Source of the DNA: Setaria digitata
Lineage: Eukaryota > Nematoda > Chromadorea > Rhabditida > Setariidae
Assembly (NCBI GenBank): GCA_003640385.1
Contig: RCAB01000049.1
Location: forward strand, 1-64,000
Length of the DNA stretch: 64,000 nt
Direction of reading: 5' to 3'
The notes under the pieces were generated by a model that had not been told where the DNA came from, made no database searches, and saw only the letters and a program-made list of their open reading frames with translations. Below, in pieces: positions 1 through 14,900 of this stretch; position 1 is the stretch's first letter, and each line of letters begins with the position of its first letter. The translations under genes and the position numbers were made by a program.

Positions 1-3000
1 ATTTTTTATAATTCTATTAATTCATCAGTTCATGTCAAATTAATGTTAAGATTAATTTATAACAATGAATAGTGCTCTTATTTAATTACTAGTTGATAGA
101 ATCATCATTATCATAATTATTGCTATGTCAAAACCTGTGATTGATTTAGCATATGATTCAACTCAGATCGAAGTTTTAATCAGCTGATTTTATTTCAAAA
201 ATTAAGAATGAATAAGAACTTTTTTTGCATAGCAGAATTAAATTGTCACTAATTAAATTTAAGAAATGATGAGGAAGCAAAGAGAGAGAAAGGAGTTGGA
301 GAATGAGATGAAAAAGGAAATTAAATTTATTTCTTCACTTAAAGAGGTATTTAAAATTTTCAATCTCGGGCAGTACTTGGATACTAGTAAGGAAAATATG
401 TTTTTTATCCATTTTTTTTAGCTATTACTGTTGTTATTTTTATGTTTAGGGCTTGTTCTTTCTAAAATCATTGTTACTGTTCATTATTTGTTATTGTTCA
501 AATATTTATGGCCTAATTTCCAGAAATTAATATTCCATAGTACTTTATTGCTAAACATATGAGCCCACACTTCAAGTATTCTTTGTGCTTGTCATGAAGA
601 TTGCCTCAATATACAATTCCTTACTTTAATTATTTCTGAAGTTGTTCATAAGCTAGTAGTCCACTATCTATCAGTTCACATGCTAATTATTTATTAGTTT
701 CAAATAAGGGTTGAGGAATAGTCTGAAACTATTCAATGATAGGCTCAATGAGGATGATTTCATAGTACATGTCTTTTTACTTACCAAGTCGATGATTCAT
801 AATTATCACAATTAATTGCGAAAAGGGACAATTAGAAATTGCAAATTGCTGGTGGTAGAAGCAGAGCCGTGATTTTTTTGAACATTTCTATTACGAAACC
901 TTCCACTGAGCTATTTATTTAAATTTATGTCAAAGGATTGTTTAATTAAATTTTGGCGACTTTAATTTATCATTGCTGTTGCTTTCGCTTTTCATTAGTT
1001 GAAAATTTCATGAATATTGAATGGATAACAAATGTTTGATGGTATAGTGCTGACGTAGAAACGGAAACGGAAGTGGATTAGTAAGAACTAACTATTTGTC
1101 GGAATATGGTAAATAAGTAATAAGCACCAGCACGGGCCCTCTTCGAAAGTAAACACTTTTAAAATTGAAGCTTATCAAATTGCTGCTTTCCTTAGAATTA
1201 TGACTAAATTGGGTAATGGAAGCATTAAAGTGTATCATCTTTATTACATGCATCGAGAGCACTGCAATTATTAATTTTCCATTACTAACTAAACGTAGTA
1301 GTGATAAATGATAATAACAGTATCAGTAATGATTTGTAATTATTTAATAATAATAATTAATAGTAATAATGGCAGTAATAATAAAATAAATGTTTACAAT
1401 TACAGCAAATAAATAAATAATAGATTAGTACAGTAATGAATACTAATAATAGTAAGGGTTGATTGTTATTGGTAATTAACTTGAGTAGTTTTGCATGTTT
1501 CTGCTAGAATTTTGCAAATTAACTTGCTAACTTGTTTATTTAATTAGTTAGACTCATTTGAAACGGAAGTTATTATCAGAGTGAGACATACCGGATCAAG
1601 AATAATCTATCTGATGAGTAATTCAATAAATAAGTGTGGGCGATGACTTATATTATATAACTTTATCACTACCTTATCTTATCCACATTTCATTTTTCAT
1701 TTTGATGTTCTTCATTCTTTTTTTCGAGAAAAATGGATAGGACACGGAATGTAAATGAACAATACCATTTGATATCAGATGAATTTTGATTCAAATTCCC
1801 CCTAATACTTCCTCAAAAACTTTTTTATTTCTATTAAATCAAAATTTCTTTTATAGCAATATTTCACGCATCATTTAGCATCAATAGTTTCATCATTATT
1901 GCTATTCGTCTTACAGACTGCGCCATTAAATCATCCAGTGAATGGTAATTCAGCTTCTGATTAATTTAACTAATGTTTGATGAGTATAATGAAACGAAAT
2001 ATGAGCAGCAAGTCTTGGGTAACAAATATGTTATAACAATAACAATAATAATAATGATATGTCTTATAATTCTAATATCCTGCAGTCGGATATGCGTGTA
2101 TGTTATCAGCATGCTTATTATATAAAATGCATGCAGGCTTTCCAAATTATGTAAGAAGTGATGCATGCATGTCACGTGTGGCTTTGGACTTCTTGGCATG
2201 TCCGGAAATCTTTTAGGATTATATGGTTCATTATGAATCTATGGATTTCCGACTGATATAGCATCATTTCGAATAATTTCCTCTTCCTTCCCCTCCGCGC
2301 GTTTTCCTCTACATTTCACAGAATTATTGGAAATTAAACCGTTTGTGATTGGAAAATTAGTTTATGCATGAGAATTGATTGATGTAGCAAACGGTGCTAT
2401 AGTTCGATTCAAAATCTAAGGTTTGTAGTACTCCTTAATCCGAACTTTCAAGTTAAAGCATATAAATGAAGTCTAAGTGGATATTTCTTTGAGAAATAAA
2501 ATTTTGAATCCAAGTTTTAGAAAAAATCTGAACAAGAGAAATTCGGAAATGCAAGCTAATATTCAATAATTTGTTAGTGAAAATAGTACACTTTTTCTCC
2601 CTTACTCTCTCTTTCACTCTAATTTATTTCATTAATAAAAGTAAGAAATAAAAAATTAAGGAAAAATAAAAAAAAATGTTTTTGAGGCAGATTTTTACCC
2701 ACTGTTCTTATGACGACTGCTAATATTTTACATAGTTAAATGATAATTTATGCGAGAAATTTCTAAAACGTTTTGTAGCAAGTATGATAATTTTGAAGTA
2801 TACCACCCGATGGAATATTTTACTAACATTTAGTTGCACCATAAATTATGTATCATTGTCCCTTCAGAATTTGTCTCTAAAATGAATTGTTTGGTTGCTT
2901 CTTTATTAATCAACGAGCAACCAAACAGCCGTCATCGAAGAGACTTTAAAATTTTTTGAAAAATTGTTCAATTTTCCACCGAAAGAAAATAAATGAACTA

Positions 3001-3311
3001 GAATTCATATGCTTACGAGCATTTATACATGTGTAACTGGATTGTATATCTGTGAATTTTTACTTTCGAATGACAAAGCAACTGTTATATTTACTAAATC
3101 AATAAGCGAGAAAAAAACGCGTGGAAACATTGTTTACGTGGAAGTTATTTGGAAATTTCTGAAAAATCCCTAAATATGCCCTTTGAGATCTTCTTGGAAT
3201 CACGACTTTTGTGTCTTATTTCTTGATTCCAATGATTTTATTAAATATTTCTCTTCTCTATGCGTACACGCATTAGAGCTGAAAGGAGCACACACGTAGG
3301 TACATTCACAC

Positions 3312-3345
3312 ATATGCGTGTACGTACACGTGTAAACACGCATAT
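3312..3345. repeat. Imperfect palindrome rich in ACGT
   Basis: Ten-base arms ATATGCGTGT and ACACGCATAT flank an inner GTAC/ACGT-rich segment, giving a nested palindrome within a CA/TG-rich patch (about 3280-3360). It could extrude a small hairpin or hold bZIP/bHLH-type ACGTG sites. No gene is close. Confidence 0.5.
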
Positions 3346-6300
3346 CTAAAATATGTGTAATATGTCCTGGGCAATATTTCGTCAACTTTTCTCACAAATA
3401 ATTTCCCAAGGGATTTTACGAGGGGAATGAAGATATTATATTGGTGCCATTTTGATTGCTTGCTGAATTGGCGGCAGGGACGAGCCTTATTGTCATTGTG
3501 TTACAATGAGCCAAATAATGCTATCTTTAAAATACTTGTTTCATTTTTTAACCTTTTTTTTTATGAATTGGAACTGCAATAAAAACTGCCTTTTATAAAA
3601 GGAATGGGGAACGTTGTTACATAGGCCAAAATGACTTACGGTTGATGCCTTAGGCAGTCCTATGATTGGACAACATTTCATTTTTAGCTTAACGAAATTA
3701 GATGACTAATCAAGAGTAATATAAAATTTTAATTCATCACATGAAGGGATGAATATATCTTGACATCTGAATACTCTTACGGCTCTCATTAATCTATCAT
3801 TATTATATTGTTTGACAATTTATCTCTCCACTTTTTCCGCCATTTTATCTTCTTAATTATACATTAAATTATTCTGAAATTATTTCAACATTTAAACATC
3901 TAAACCTAATCTAAAAAACTAATTAATTTGTTTTAATTTCAGCTTTCTATACCTAATTTTTTGGTTTGATAATACGTTTTCTCCAGTTGGTTTTAAAAAT
4001 TCTAAAAAAAAAAAATAATAATAATAAAAATAAAATAAAATAAAATTTGTTAACAGCGATGTTCAAAACTAAGAAAATCTTCTATAAAACAACAGGACGA
4101 AGTGGTAAATTTCATGATTTTTAATCACTGCATTTCGAAACAGAATTTTTTGCCAAAGAATTTGTCATGCATTAATCTCAATCAGAAATTTATTATTTAT
4201 TGTTACTTTATCAGTCAAGAAACCCTTTCCATATCTTTCATCTAGTCTTTTATACATCTGTTCCAATGTTTCCGGCTTATTCAAATTTAAGAAATGATTT
4301 TCAACAGTAAGAGTAAAATTTATTCACTGGGAAAAGAACCAACGAAACCATTTCCATCTAATCTAGTAGCACTTAGTTTGAAGGCATTGCAAATGGAAAT
4401 GCCAATAAGATTCTCACGACAAATGACTGCTAATTTACATATTTCCTTTCCGTATTTATATCAGCCGAGCACATATCTCATCCCATCCGTTTATTTGATT
4501 ATAATGTATGAAAGCGATTGAATTTGTGTTCAATAATAAAAGCAAATTGAATTTTTGCTCATTTGACAAGCCAACATGGTACAATATTTTTTCGGGCAAC
4601 AATAACAATAAATGAATGAACAAATTTCCAAATATTTAAATTTTATTTCACTTACCTAAAGCGTACTAACAAACAAACTGTCAGGCAAGTAGCGATAAGA
4701 ATTAACAGCTGTAGCAGGCTGATTATACTTAGTATTAATGACGGCTGATACTGTCAGCTTGACTTGATCTGACTTTATCAGGGAAACCATCGAGAATTTA
4801 TTTTGCTGAATGAAGAATTGATTAATCTCACTGATCTTCGGTTGATCAATTATCATTTAGAAATGATCACCTGATAATGGTTTGGATTTTGGAGATCGAA
4901 CAAAATGTAACTGTTTTCTGTAATAGAATTGAAATGAAAAAAAAAATTGTTATTTCGGTAAATTTGGAGTTTGAACAAAGACTAAACAAATATTTTCGAT
5001 CATTGAAAAATGGAAAAAGCTTAACAAAAGAGAAGATAAAAGGAAAAAGAAATTTATCTCTAGAAATATTTGGCTAGAAGACAGCAACCACCAAAATATT
5101 TTGAACCTTTTAGCACTTCCTAATCTACAAAAAAGTGGAGTCTGAATAATCTAAATATGATGAATTAATCACCGCGACGTTATCGTTATCATTAATTACT
5201 CTATTGATTACCACTAAACTATAATTTTAGATAAAATAATATTGCTGGTATCATCATCAATCGACAGTATTAATTACCATTATTGCCATCATCATCATCA
5301 ACAACAATAACAAAGGTTTGGTAAACATCTATTCAATAAACAGAAATTCATTAGTTGAATTGTTTCCCGCAGTTTCAGATGCAATTTTCATTCCATTCTC
5401 ATCCGCAATGAATGAAAATTAGCGAAAATGAAAGCTTCAAGCAGCTTTATCCATAACTGCTCGCTGTATTTATTCATTCATTTACCTGCAATCACGCATT
5501 TCACACCTGTCCATCACTCGAATCAAGTGGACTAGATGACTGTGCAAAGGATAGGAGAAAAGGAAGACAATAACAGATAGAAATTAATATAATTAAGCAA
5601 GTTCTAGCCTCCTCTCCTTATTGATCATGCCAAAATTCTAGAAGTACTTCCTGATAGTAATTCAGAAGATAATTGCTTTTATTCTGCGACTAGTCGGAAA
5701 ATCACAGATGAAGTAAATTCTTCATGATATTTTACGCGGAACAATTACTGCCTTTTTGTCCGAACGTTTTTTGCTGAAGTAACAAACAGCTGTAGAAACT
5801 TTTCGTTTTTCCCATTCATCATGGTGGTATACTCCATGATTTACCTGTTTGCTTATTGAAGGTATTTTAACCACTTCCAAAACCTTTACATCCTCTTGAT
5901 TGATAACATTTGCAGAAAGAAGTTACCGTTTTATTTGTGCAAGAAAAACCTCTCTCGACTTCTTCAATTTCACAAATTTTGATAAATTTCAAGTCGCCTC
6001 CATCAGTCTCGAAAATTATCCATTCTAAATATCAACTAAAATTTCGACTTAAATCATTTTTTTTTTGAAAATCAGAAGGAATGGAATCCATTATTTTGAT
6101 TAACTGTGATTTGAAAATTTTAAGTATCTTAGAAAATGCCATAGTTCATCGTTGCGGTACAAATAAATCCATATGACCTGAATTTTAATTATTCTTGCTT
6201 AGTTAATTTTGCGGAAAGCTAATTTATTAAGTACCAGAAATTGCGTAAGCTGACACGTCATATGTAAGTAGTTGTAAAATCTACACTTTTGAAATTCAAT

Positions 6301-6446
6301 ATATGTGATAGTAAGTGACAAATTTGCCACTCATGTACACTTATGTATGTATATTGCATGTCTTCTTCTGTATTTCCCAATGGAATTTTAAATTTTGGAA
6401 ATTCAATTTTAAGATTGAAAATTTACATATTTGTCAGTTATACATA

Positions 6447-6470
6447 ATATATATATATATATATATATAT
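6447..6470. repeat. (AT)n microsatellite
   Basis: Uninterrupted AT dinucleotide run of about twelve units, read directly. No gene nearby. Confidence 0.9.
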
Positions 6471-9283
6471 TTTTCACAGCTTGCCTAAAGGATCATTTAA
6501 TGAGACTTTTAAATGTTGTTGGATTTTCGGAAGTGTTGTGATATTCTCAATTCGCGTGCATTTGAAATTTAATTTAAGACTAGTTTATGGTATCCACCCA
6601 TGTTTATATTAGCAACGATAAAGTAATAAGAACAAATAACCTAGCAGCAAGCTTGTTTGATTAAATTTGTAATATGAGCGTTGACGATATGATGATATTG
6701 ACGAAGCAGCTTATGTTTCAAATTTAAATTCAATTATCCTAAATTAAATTTTACCATCATGTTAGTGAATTGTAAACTGATAACTAGGAGGCATCAGCAA
6801 TCATTAAACCTTTGTTGGTAATCAAATATTAAGAAATTATTTTGCTGCGAAAAAATTTGATCTTATTTTTTTGAGAAAATTTATGATTTTAAAATATGAA
6901 CGAAAAAAATATTTAATTTTTCTGTGAAAAATATTTTATAGAAACTTTGAGAAAATCCAAGTTTTGCAATGATTTTAATTATGCAATTAGTGATAATTAT
7001 AAGTTATAACATTTTCTGTTGAAAATTTTCACACTAAAAGAATATTTCCATTACAGATCTATTTCATTTATTTTAATTTAGCTTTTTTCGAATTCTTTTA
7101 TGGGAAATAATTGAACTTCAAAAGGAAAGAACAATATCTTTTTTTCGTTCCACGGCTCCAAGTCTTAGATTCAAAAATTTCTTTTTGTGAAATCGATCAC
7201 TGAACAATGTTTAGTTGGCATTTGTTGTCTTAATAGAGGGGTGGCAAAAACTATATACTTCTTCTCATTAATTAACAGTTTCATTTTGATTAGCCACAGC
7301 TGTTAACATAGTTACACACATTGTGAGTTTTTTTTTTACTGGCTGGAACGATTGGTGTTGATGGGAAAAAAATATCTTAAAATTCCCAATATATTGGCGC
7401 AATCCCGAGGAAAAGTTGCTCGGAAAAAAGTTTTCTCTTTTGAACTAATCATTTTTCGGATTTCCAAAATATTCGATTTCAAATTTCATAAAATGAACAA
7501 ATCGGTCGACTTCTGTGCATTTCATTTTGCGCACACTTCAATCAATCCCATTATCTATCAATAACTGAAAGTGCTAAATGTTAGGTTTTAAAAAAAAGTA
7601 TGTATTGCCACATGTTCATTATTGTGTTACAACCGCTAGATGGATTAAACTAAAGCTGAAATTAATCTCGGATTCAGAGTTAATGCATCATTTTGTTTTT
7701 AACAAATTTATAAGCTATCTTCTGTGACGTCATCTACTCGAACATTTTCTGTTCAACTAGCAAAAACTAGAAATATTTGAAAAAGTAGTTCATACTAATG
7801 CAGAAACGAGTCAGGTCAGTGAAAATGAGGATGGGGAAGGAAGAATTTGGAAAAATTCAAATTTGCATTGAAATTGAATACTCAATTTCTATCCTCAGTG
7901 TCACTTTGCATTCGTCCTTAGCAATGATAAAAATCAAATGCGAAATCGCGCGTCAAAAAGCAACGAATATTTTTTGCTGAGAGGTAAATCTGAAATTAAA
8001 TAATCAATCGAAAACAGAGATGTTATTGTTTAAATGCAAATTAAACTCGGAATCAAATTAAAAGTTGAATTCTAAAATATAATTCACTTACTTTTATTAC
8101 CCTTTAACCGCAATTTTACCCATTTTAATGATAAAAATCCTGACAATCTTTTCAAATCTCCCTCCCCAATTGACCCTTGCATAACATAGAATTTAATAAT
8201 GCAGCAGCTCTGCTACAAACATTTGTACTGCTATTTTGCTATGGATCAGTAGGTTGATCGGTGCTATGACAAATATGGATGATAACTGTAGCATCCAAAT
8301 GAATTTCTTGTGCAGATTTTTATAAATTTCTCAAAATTTTAAGTTAAATTCCACTTAATAAGTTGTAACTTGAAATTTCACTTTTAAATGTTCTACTTTT
8401 AGAGATTTCGAATTTTCGTGACAGTGCATGTGAAATGATAATATTTGAGCAAAGAAATTTCGTTCATTTTAAGAATTTTCTCTCTATGCTTTAGATCACA
8501 TAATATATTCAATTCATTCATCCTGTCAGAAATACCTAATATGATTAATTGATTTTTCAAGTGCTTAGAAGTAAATGTGATTGATTTCGGTTAGATAAAA
8601 TACAATCACTTTTACAGCAAAATGAACAGAAATTTTTAGAGCAAAAGGAGAGTTATTGTTATTGCTGATGTTATTAGAGAAAAAAGAAGTGAAGTATTAT
8701 TTTACTGTCATTGATAAAAGGAAATGTATACATAAGTTGTTTTTCCGCTTTAAGAAGTTATCAGTTTGTTAGGCATAATATTGGAGTGTTGTTCGGTTTC
8801 AGGTAAAAATGAATCGATCAGATAAGCAATTGATTTAACGCGAAATCCTATTCAATTATCGTTGTTAAAATAGCAATATCACATTTGCTGCAGAAACTGG
8901 GAAATGGTAAGTCACACCAAATGGGCTTGCAGATGCTTGCTATCGGTAAAAATGTACCGTTAGTGATAACGAATACATATAAATATATGTTGTACACCTC
9001 ATGTTTTTAACTTCGGTTCTTATCCGTCATTTGATTCAGCAGAAAAAAAGGTTGGAAAGGACATTTAATCGACACATTTATCTTAAAACAGAAATTAAAT
9101 TTTTGATTGCAGTTTAATGATGTCATTAAGTTACACTTCCCTTCTATAGTATCTCGGGATTGAAATATTGTTAGTCGCAGCATTTGGAAAGGAGTATTTA
9201 GGAATGACAATACTGATAATAAAAATTGAGCTACAAAGAAACTGTGGTAGAAATCATATTTTGATGGCAGTTGATTGTTTAGA

Positions 9284-9306
9284 ATTCTGAATTTTGAATT
9301 CAGAAT
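9284..9306. repeat. Short perfect hairpin
   Basis: Arms ATTCTGAATT and AATTCAGAAT are perfect reverse complements around a 3-base loop. There is no T-run terminator context and no adjacent gene, so a function is not evident. Confidence 0.6.
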
Positions 9307-9544
9307 CATTTGTAATACGTACTTACTTTAAATAACCCAAGGAAATGATCGGAAAAACTGTTACACAATTAAAACAAAAGATAAGTCTCCTTGAATATTT
9401 TCCTTCCATTCCGACCAATTATTTAAAAACTGTCAGAAAAAAACCAATAATCGAAAGTAGATTATCCGTTTCCAATCATCCTGTCCTATCCGGTTTAGTT
9501 AGTAATCCAGTAGTTAATCGTGAAAATTAATTTTCTTGCCTCAC

Positions 9545-9582
9545 TCACTCTCTCTCTCTCTCTTTCTCTCTCTTTCTTCTCT
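9545..9582. repeat. TC-rich microsatellite
   Basis: CT/TC dinucleotides with occasional TTT interruptions, forming a polypyrimidine tract on the + strand. Confidence 0.85.
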
Positions 9583-11949
9583 TCATCAATACAAACTGTC
9601 ACATTTGTAAGTTTGGAAAATAATTTTTTTTTGTTCTTGTCTTTCTTTATTTCATCCTTTCTACATTGACAGAACAGGTTTTTTTTTTCTTCCTTTTTTC
9701 AAAGTTTGTGAAAAGAAAGAAGATGGGCAGATTCAACACCGGTTTTTTGGGTAATAAATGGAAGGTCTTCAAGGTAGGGACATTTACCTGTCATTTACAT
9801 ATTTTCCTGTTTTTTTTTACTGGAAAATTTTTAATTCCTCTGTGTCGATTTTTGCAAATGGCTTCTTATTGTAACACAATTATTACCTGGGAGAAATATG
9901 AAGTGAAGTGGATAGAACAAGTAATTGTAGTATAACTGGGAGCAGAAGAGGAGAGGTAATTAGTGCCTGTCTCCTATCCTCAAATTTTATCACTCAACAT
10001 GGTGACCGGTTTTCTTCTTTCTTTCCGAATTCCAAAATAAAGATTTCGTTTGGGGGTAACGTTGACTGCAAAAAAAAGAAAAAAAGGATTGGTTTAGAAT
10101 GATTAGCTTGTGGACGAAGTAGTACTGTGATGGATTTGGATGTTTGTCTATCTGTCGCTAATAATTAAAAGTGCAGAATTACCTGTAATTGTGATTAACC
10201 TTGTAACCAATGATTAACCACAGAAGGTTGTCCGTTATCAGTGGTTAGTGATAAGGGTTATCCATTATTAAACGTTTATTAGTAATAAGAGGTGAGTCAG
10301 TAGTAGAGGATCGTGGCCAGTGTTTTAGTGCAGAAAGACACAACAAATAGTGATTTAATCGGTATGATGTGAATGACGGTTAATAAGCATTCACTTACGT
10401 AAAAGATTTGGGTACTAAGCCAAAGCGTTGCATTTTGCCTAATTTACGAAATAAATTATCCAAGGTACTTTTATAGGCGAATGAATTTATTCTCCCCTTT
10501 GCGTTTTCGTTTTCCCCAGCTTCTGTTTTTGTTGAAGAGAGGAAGGACTCAAGAAATAAACCTATTTTGTCAGCAGTACTATGATTTGTTCATAAATTTG
10601 TGATAATCAATTAACTCTTAAATGTTGCAATCATAACCGTCAAATACGCTACAATATTCTTCCTTCCCCTTATCATTTCCCGATATATACCAACCACGAC
10701 TCATCAGACTTGCCGCATAATTATGACAATTAAATCGCAATATCACCTACCTTGTAATTAGATGAATATAATTTCAGAAATGTGTTGCATGCTTCTGTGA
10801 TATACAAATGGGTGACTAACTATATTTACCTTCAATTATATTTACGTAAGATGCAACGTGTGAGTTACGCAGGAAGCGCCCGCAATGATCACCTCACCCA
10901 TCGCTACCATAGATAGCATCCTTCGATACCAGTGGTTAGTTCTGATCATATTGAACTACTTTTTCAAATTCTGATCCGCTGTTTCAATTCCTTTATGAAT
11001 CACAAGAAATTGCATTACGAGTGTTCTGCAGCTTACTACTGCTGACTGTGCACCGTTTCCATTTTCAAAATTCAATTAGTATTTTTCGCTGCATCTCAGA
11101 GAGTGTTCCCTTTGTTTCTTAAATAGTCAAAAAAAAGGATAAGCTATTTAATGTGTTAATTCGTCTAGTTAGTTTCAAATGAATGAGCTAAGAATGAAAT
11201 GCACAAACTGGTTCGTTTTTTCCTTGGTACACGAAATTTCGAAAATTTAACGGTCCCTCTAATAACTTTCCAATCGCTTGCAATTTTACTTCATTAAATC
11301 CATTATTAGCAGTTGTATGGTAGCTTGCAATGAATTTTACCATTCCATTTCTAAGCTACCATATACCTTGTTTACTGAAAAACGGGTCATCATTAATGAT
11401 TTCCCCCTGTCATCCTTAAAATTCTTTCATCCCTCAACCATCCTCTACCGCAACATTTAAATATAAACATGATATTGTTATTACCTACCCAAAACTACCG
11501 TAATTTCTACCCACCCCGTCTAAATCCAACGAAGACCTCCTACCACTGTTATTAACTAACTCAACATCTTTTATCTCCTAACTTCCCTTTTCTTTCAGTT
11601 ATAATTAATCCTTATGCTAAATTAAAATCTATTTCTCCTCCCTCCTATTTCTGGTACGCAACGTGGAAGTACCCTCGGGTATGGCTAAAGGCGGGGATAT
11701 AACTGATCAATCATTCTTCCGCCTCTTTTCTTTCTCGAAATGATCATAAAATGCATTTTATGGAAGACTTCCAGTATTTCATTTCTCTGTAGTTCACGGG
11801 AACCATGAGATGTTCGATGGCATACATCGAATTCACGTGTAACTAGCCAACCAATCACTCTCGTAACGTTAACTTACGCGTCATCGAAACGTCACGCCAC
11901 ATCGCTACTCTCGGATACTCTCATTTAATTTACAGGTAAGAGTTTGCAG

Positions 11950-11992
11950 ATTGCACTCCTTCGATTCGATTCAGTTGAAATTGAGGTGGAAG
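11950..11992 (+). other. Candidate short exon, no gene assigned
   Basis: A 43-base segment sits between an acceptor-like GTTTGCAG and a strong donor GGAAG|GTAAGAAG. A second acceptor-like TTTACAG lies 14 bases before the first. The surrounding DNA (about 11.63-12.0 kb) is less AT-rich than its neighbours. It could be a noncoding 5' exon of a long transcript, possibly leading to the CCCH gene 7.5 kb downstream, or a chance match. No coding similarity supports it. Confidence 0.2.
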
Positions 11993-14900
11993 GTAAGAAG
12001 AGAAAAATTGGGGATAGTCCCGTGATATCTCGTTGAAACTGACTGAGAAACGCTTCAGTTCCATTCATCTTCGATCACTAGTAATAATTGTAGTAACATG
12101 TCAGGGTTTCTTATCATTCCGAAACAAATTTACACTGTTATCAGTTACTTTTATTTCTTCAATGCTTCTGAAAATTTATAATTTCCCATTAACCTTTGGT
12201 TACTAATATATTGAAATTACAAGAGAGGAGAAACGAGGGAATGATTTTTACAGGAAGCAATAAGTTTCATTTACAAAGCAAGGAAAATCGGTGTAACTGC
12301 GCGTTACACGTGGAATAGAGTTAATTTACAGCATCTACATGAAAAACCATAAATGTACCGGGGTGCTTGAGACGTTACAGTATTAAGTTACAGATATATG
12401 CTGTACGTCTTCACACGTGTGTTACGCAAGTTTTACACACGTGATGGTTTCATGAAAGAACACTAGAAGTGTAACATGTAGAGTTCCTGGTGTATAATCC
12501 ACAAAGTGCTTTTGAATAGAGGATTTCATGAAATACATACGAATAGAAGTAGCATTTTTACGCTTATCTATCCAGCTATTGTACAGCAGAACTGTCAAAT
12601 CTGAAAATGAAATTGTTGGATTTTTCTCTGTAGATATAATTTTGCCCACACCATACAATGAAAATTACTTATGTGTTCATGTTTGGTTAATGGGAAATTG
12701 GATTGTGGTAAAGGAAATAACTTGCACAGTTGATGTGTTTGGCATTATTAAGTGCAATTTGATTTGTTTATTCCAACAATTAAAATTTATCGTTTCTTAT
12801 TACTACTTCATGGTTTTGCAGTCTAGTACACTCTTGACCTCATAGCCTTGTGGCTTATAGTCTATTGGCTGCGTAGCCTCAGAGCCCCATCACTTCGTAG
12901 TCCTATACTCTTAAGTTTTAATGGTCTTATTCCTTTGGCCTTCGTATTTTCGTGGCTTTATTTCTTTGACATATTCATTTCTTCTAAGTCCAGTTTGAGA
13001 ACCAATCATTCCTGCTATGAAATTCTTGTTTGTAGCTGTAGCCTTTCATTTCTATTAATAAGCCCTTTTTCTTCAATGGAATTAGTTATTAAAAACTCTT
13101 ATAATCGATTTAAGTACAATTCATTCCTCTTGATAATTTGCTATATTCATATCGAATACAACTGATTCCTATCAAAGAACTTTTATATTCGAATTGTAAT
13201 TCACTTGCAACTCATTTAAGAAACATTTATTTCCAATTTGAATACAGATTCTAACATCAAGCCTTTACATTTAATTTCAAAAGTATGTCTGCGCCAAGCT
13301 AACAAGTTCCTTTCACTTTCATAGCGATCAATTTCTATTATCAAGTTCCTCTATTTAGTTTGAGTACATCTGACTATATAATAGTGAACAGCAGCAACTG
13401 TGTTGATGAACCTCATTTCGTCATCATTTGTCGGTTAGAGCTGTTCCTTTGCAACACTGACCTTTGTCCTCCCGTAATTTTGTGATCTCTTCTAATTTCA
13501 AGTTTCTCTTTTTGATTAAAATTTTGATTTGTATTCTACATCTGTTGCAATATTCTTCATTTTGATCACTCTTTCGTTATTTTTTTTTTGGAAAACGTTA
13601 TTATTATTGTTAGCAAAATATCATTTTCTGCTTTATTATTTATTATTATTCCACAGTTGTTTTTATCACATATCTTTAATTTTACGTAAGACAAATCAGT
13701 AATGAAGTAAAAGTACTCGTGTAATAGTTAAGTTACATAGTTCTAGTTCCATAAAATTACTAGCGGTTATGCTAGGTAGTTGATCAGGATTTTTCACCGG
13801 ATCTATTGATCTGTTTCGTCAATAACCGTCGTCGGTTAAATGTTATTTGTTCTTCGTACTTTTTGTTGGGAAGGACATCATCTGTGCTTCTTTTAATGCT
13901 CTTAGGAAATGATAAACTAAGATAAGTTGGTAAAGCAAGATGATATATGTGGAACTTACTGAGCATCACCAGAGATTTTTATCATGAAAGGGGAGGGAAA
14001 TATGTGACCTTATACACTTATCAGAAAAGAAATTCTTGTTATTTGAAACTTCTGTGTTGTGTTGGTATCAGAAAATAAAAATTACTTCGAAATGAAACAC
14101 CCAAATTCAATTCGCAAGATGAACATCACTTCTGATATAAATAATAGACAAGAATATTCGTGCCGTTGTCTTTCTAGTTTTTTTTCATTCCTGTTTTCAG
14201 CTTTTTTATTGCCTTTCCTCTCTTATATCATCTGTTACCTGAAAGTTCTCGAGTTTTCTCATCAATATCATTTATTCATTTCTGGTTTCCACGAAATTTC
14301 TCTTTTCTTTTTCTTGCTTTCTTTTTTCACTCACTTCTGCTTAAGCGATAATTAAGGACAAAAAAATTTATTGTTGTTGAACTCCCTTTTTCTACTGAAC
14401 TAACGATGCGCCACTGTTTTTCTCTCCTCTTCTCCCTCATCTGCTTACCCTCACTTTACCCTCTTCCTTCATTTCTTCCCTTATGTTTACCCTGCCCAAC
14501 TTTTATCTTCCCTTTCATCTTATGTTGCTCTTATCTTTTCCTTACCTGTTTGCCTATATATACATGCATGTAATGCCTTATATTTGTTTATCTAACTTTT
14601 AAGGATAACAGTTTGCGGGAAGGATTGAAACAGGATTAATTTTTTTCCGTCCGTAATAACTTATTAGATTAAAATTGAACTCTATGGTAGTGATGTCATG
14701 TATTGTTTTGTTGCTTTATGGATAAGAAGGAGTGAAAAAAGAAAATTGTAGACAAATAGCAAATAAGAAATGCTACAAATAGTTTTTCTTATTTTTATCT
14801 CTTTGTTCAGATTTTCTTTTTCTTTTCCCTTCATATACATCCCTCTTGTTATTCATGTTGTTTTCAGTTGTACTGACAATATAATTTTTGCTAAACTTTA

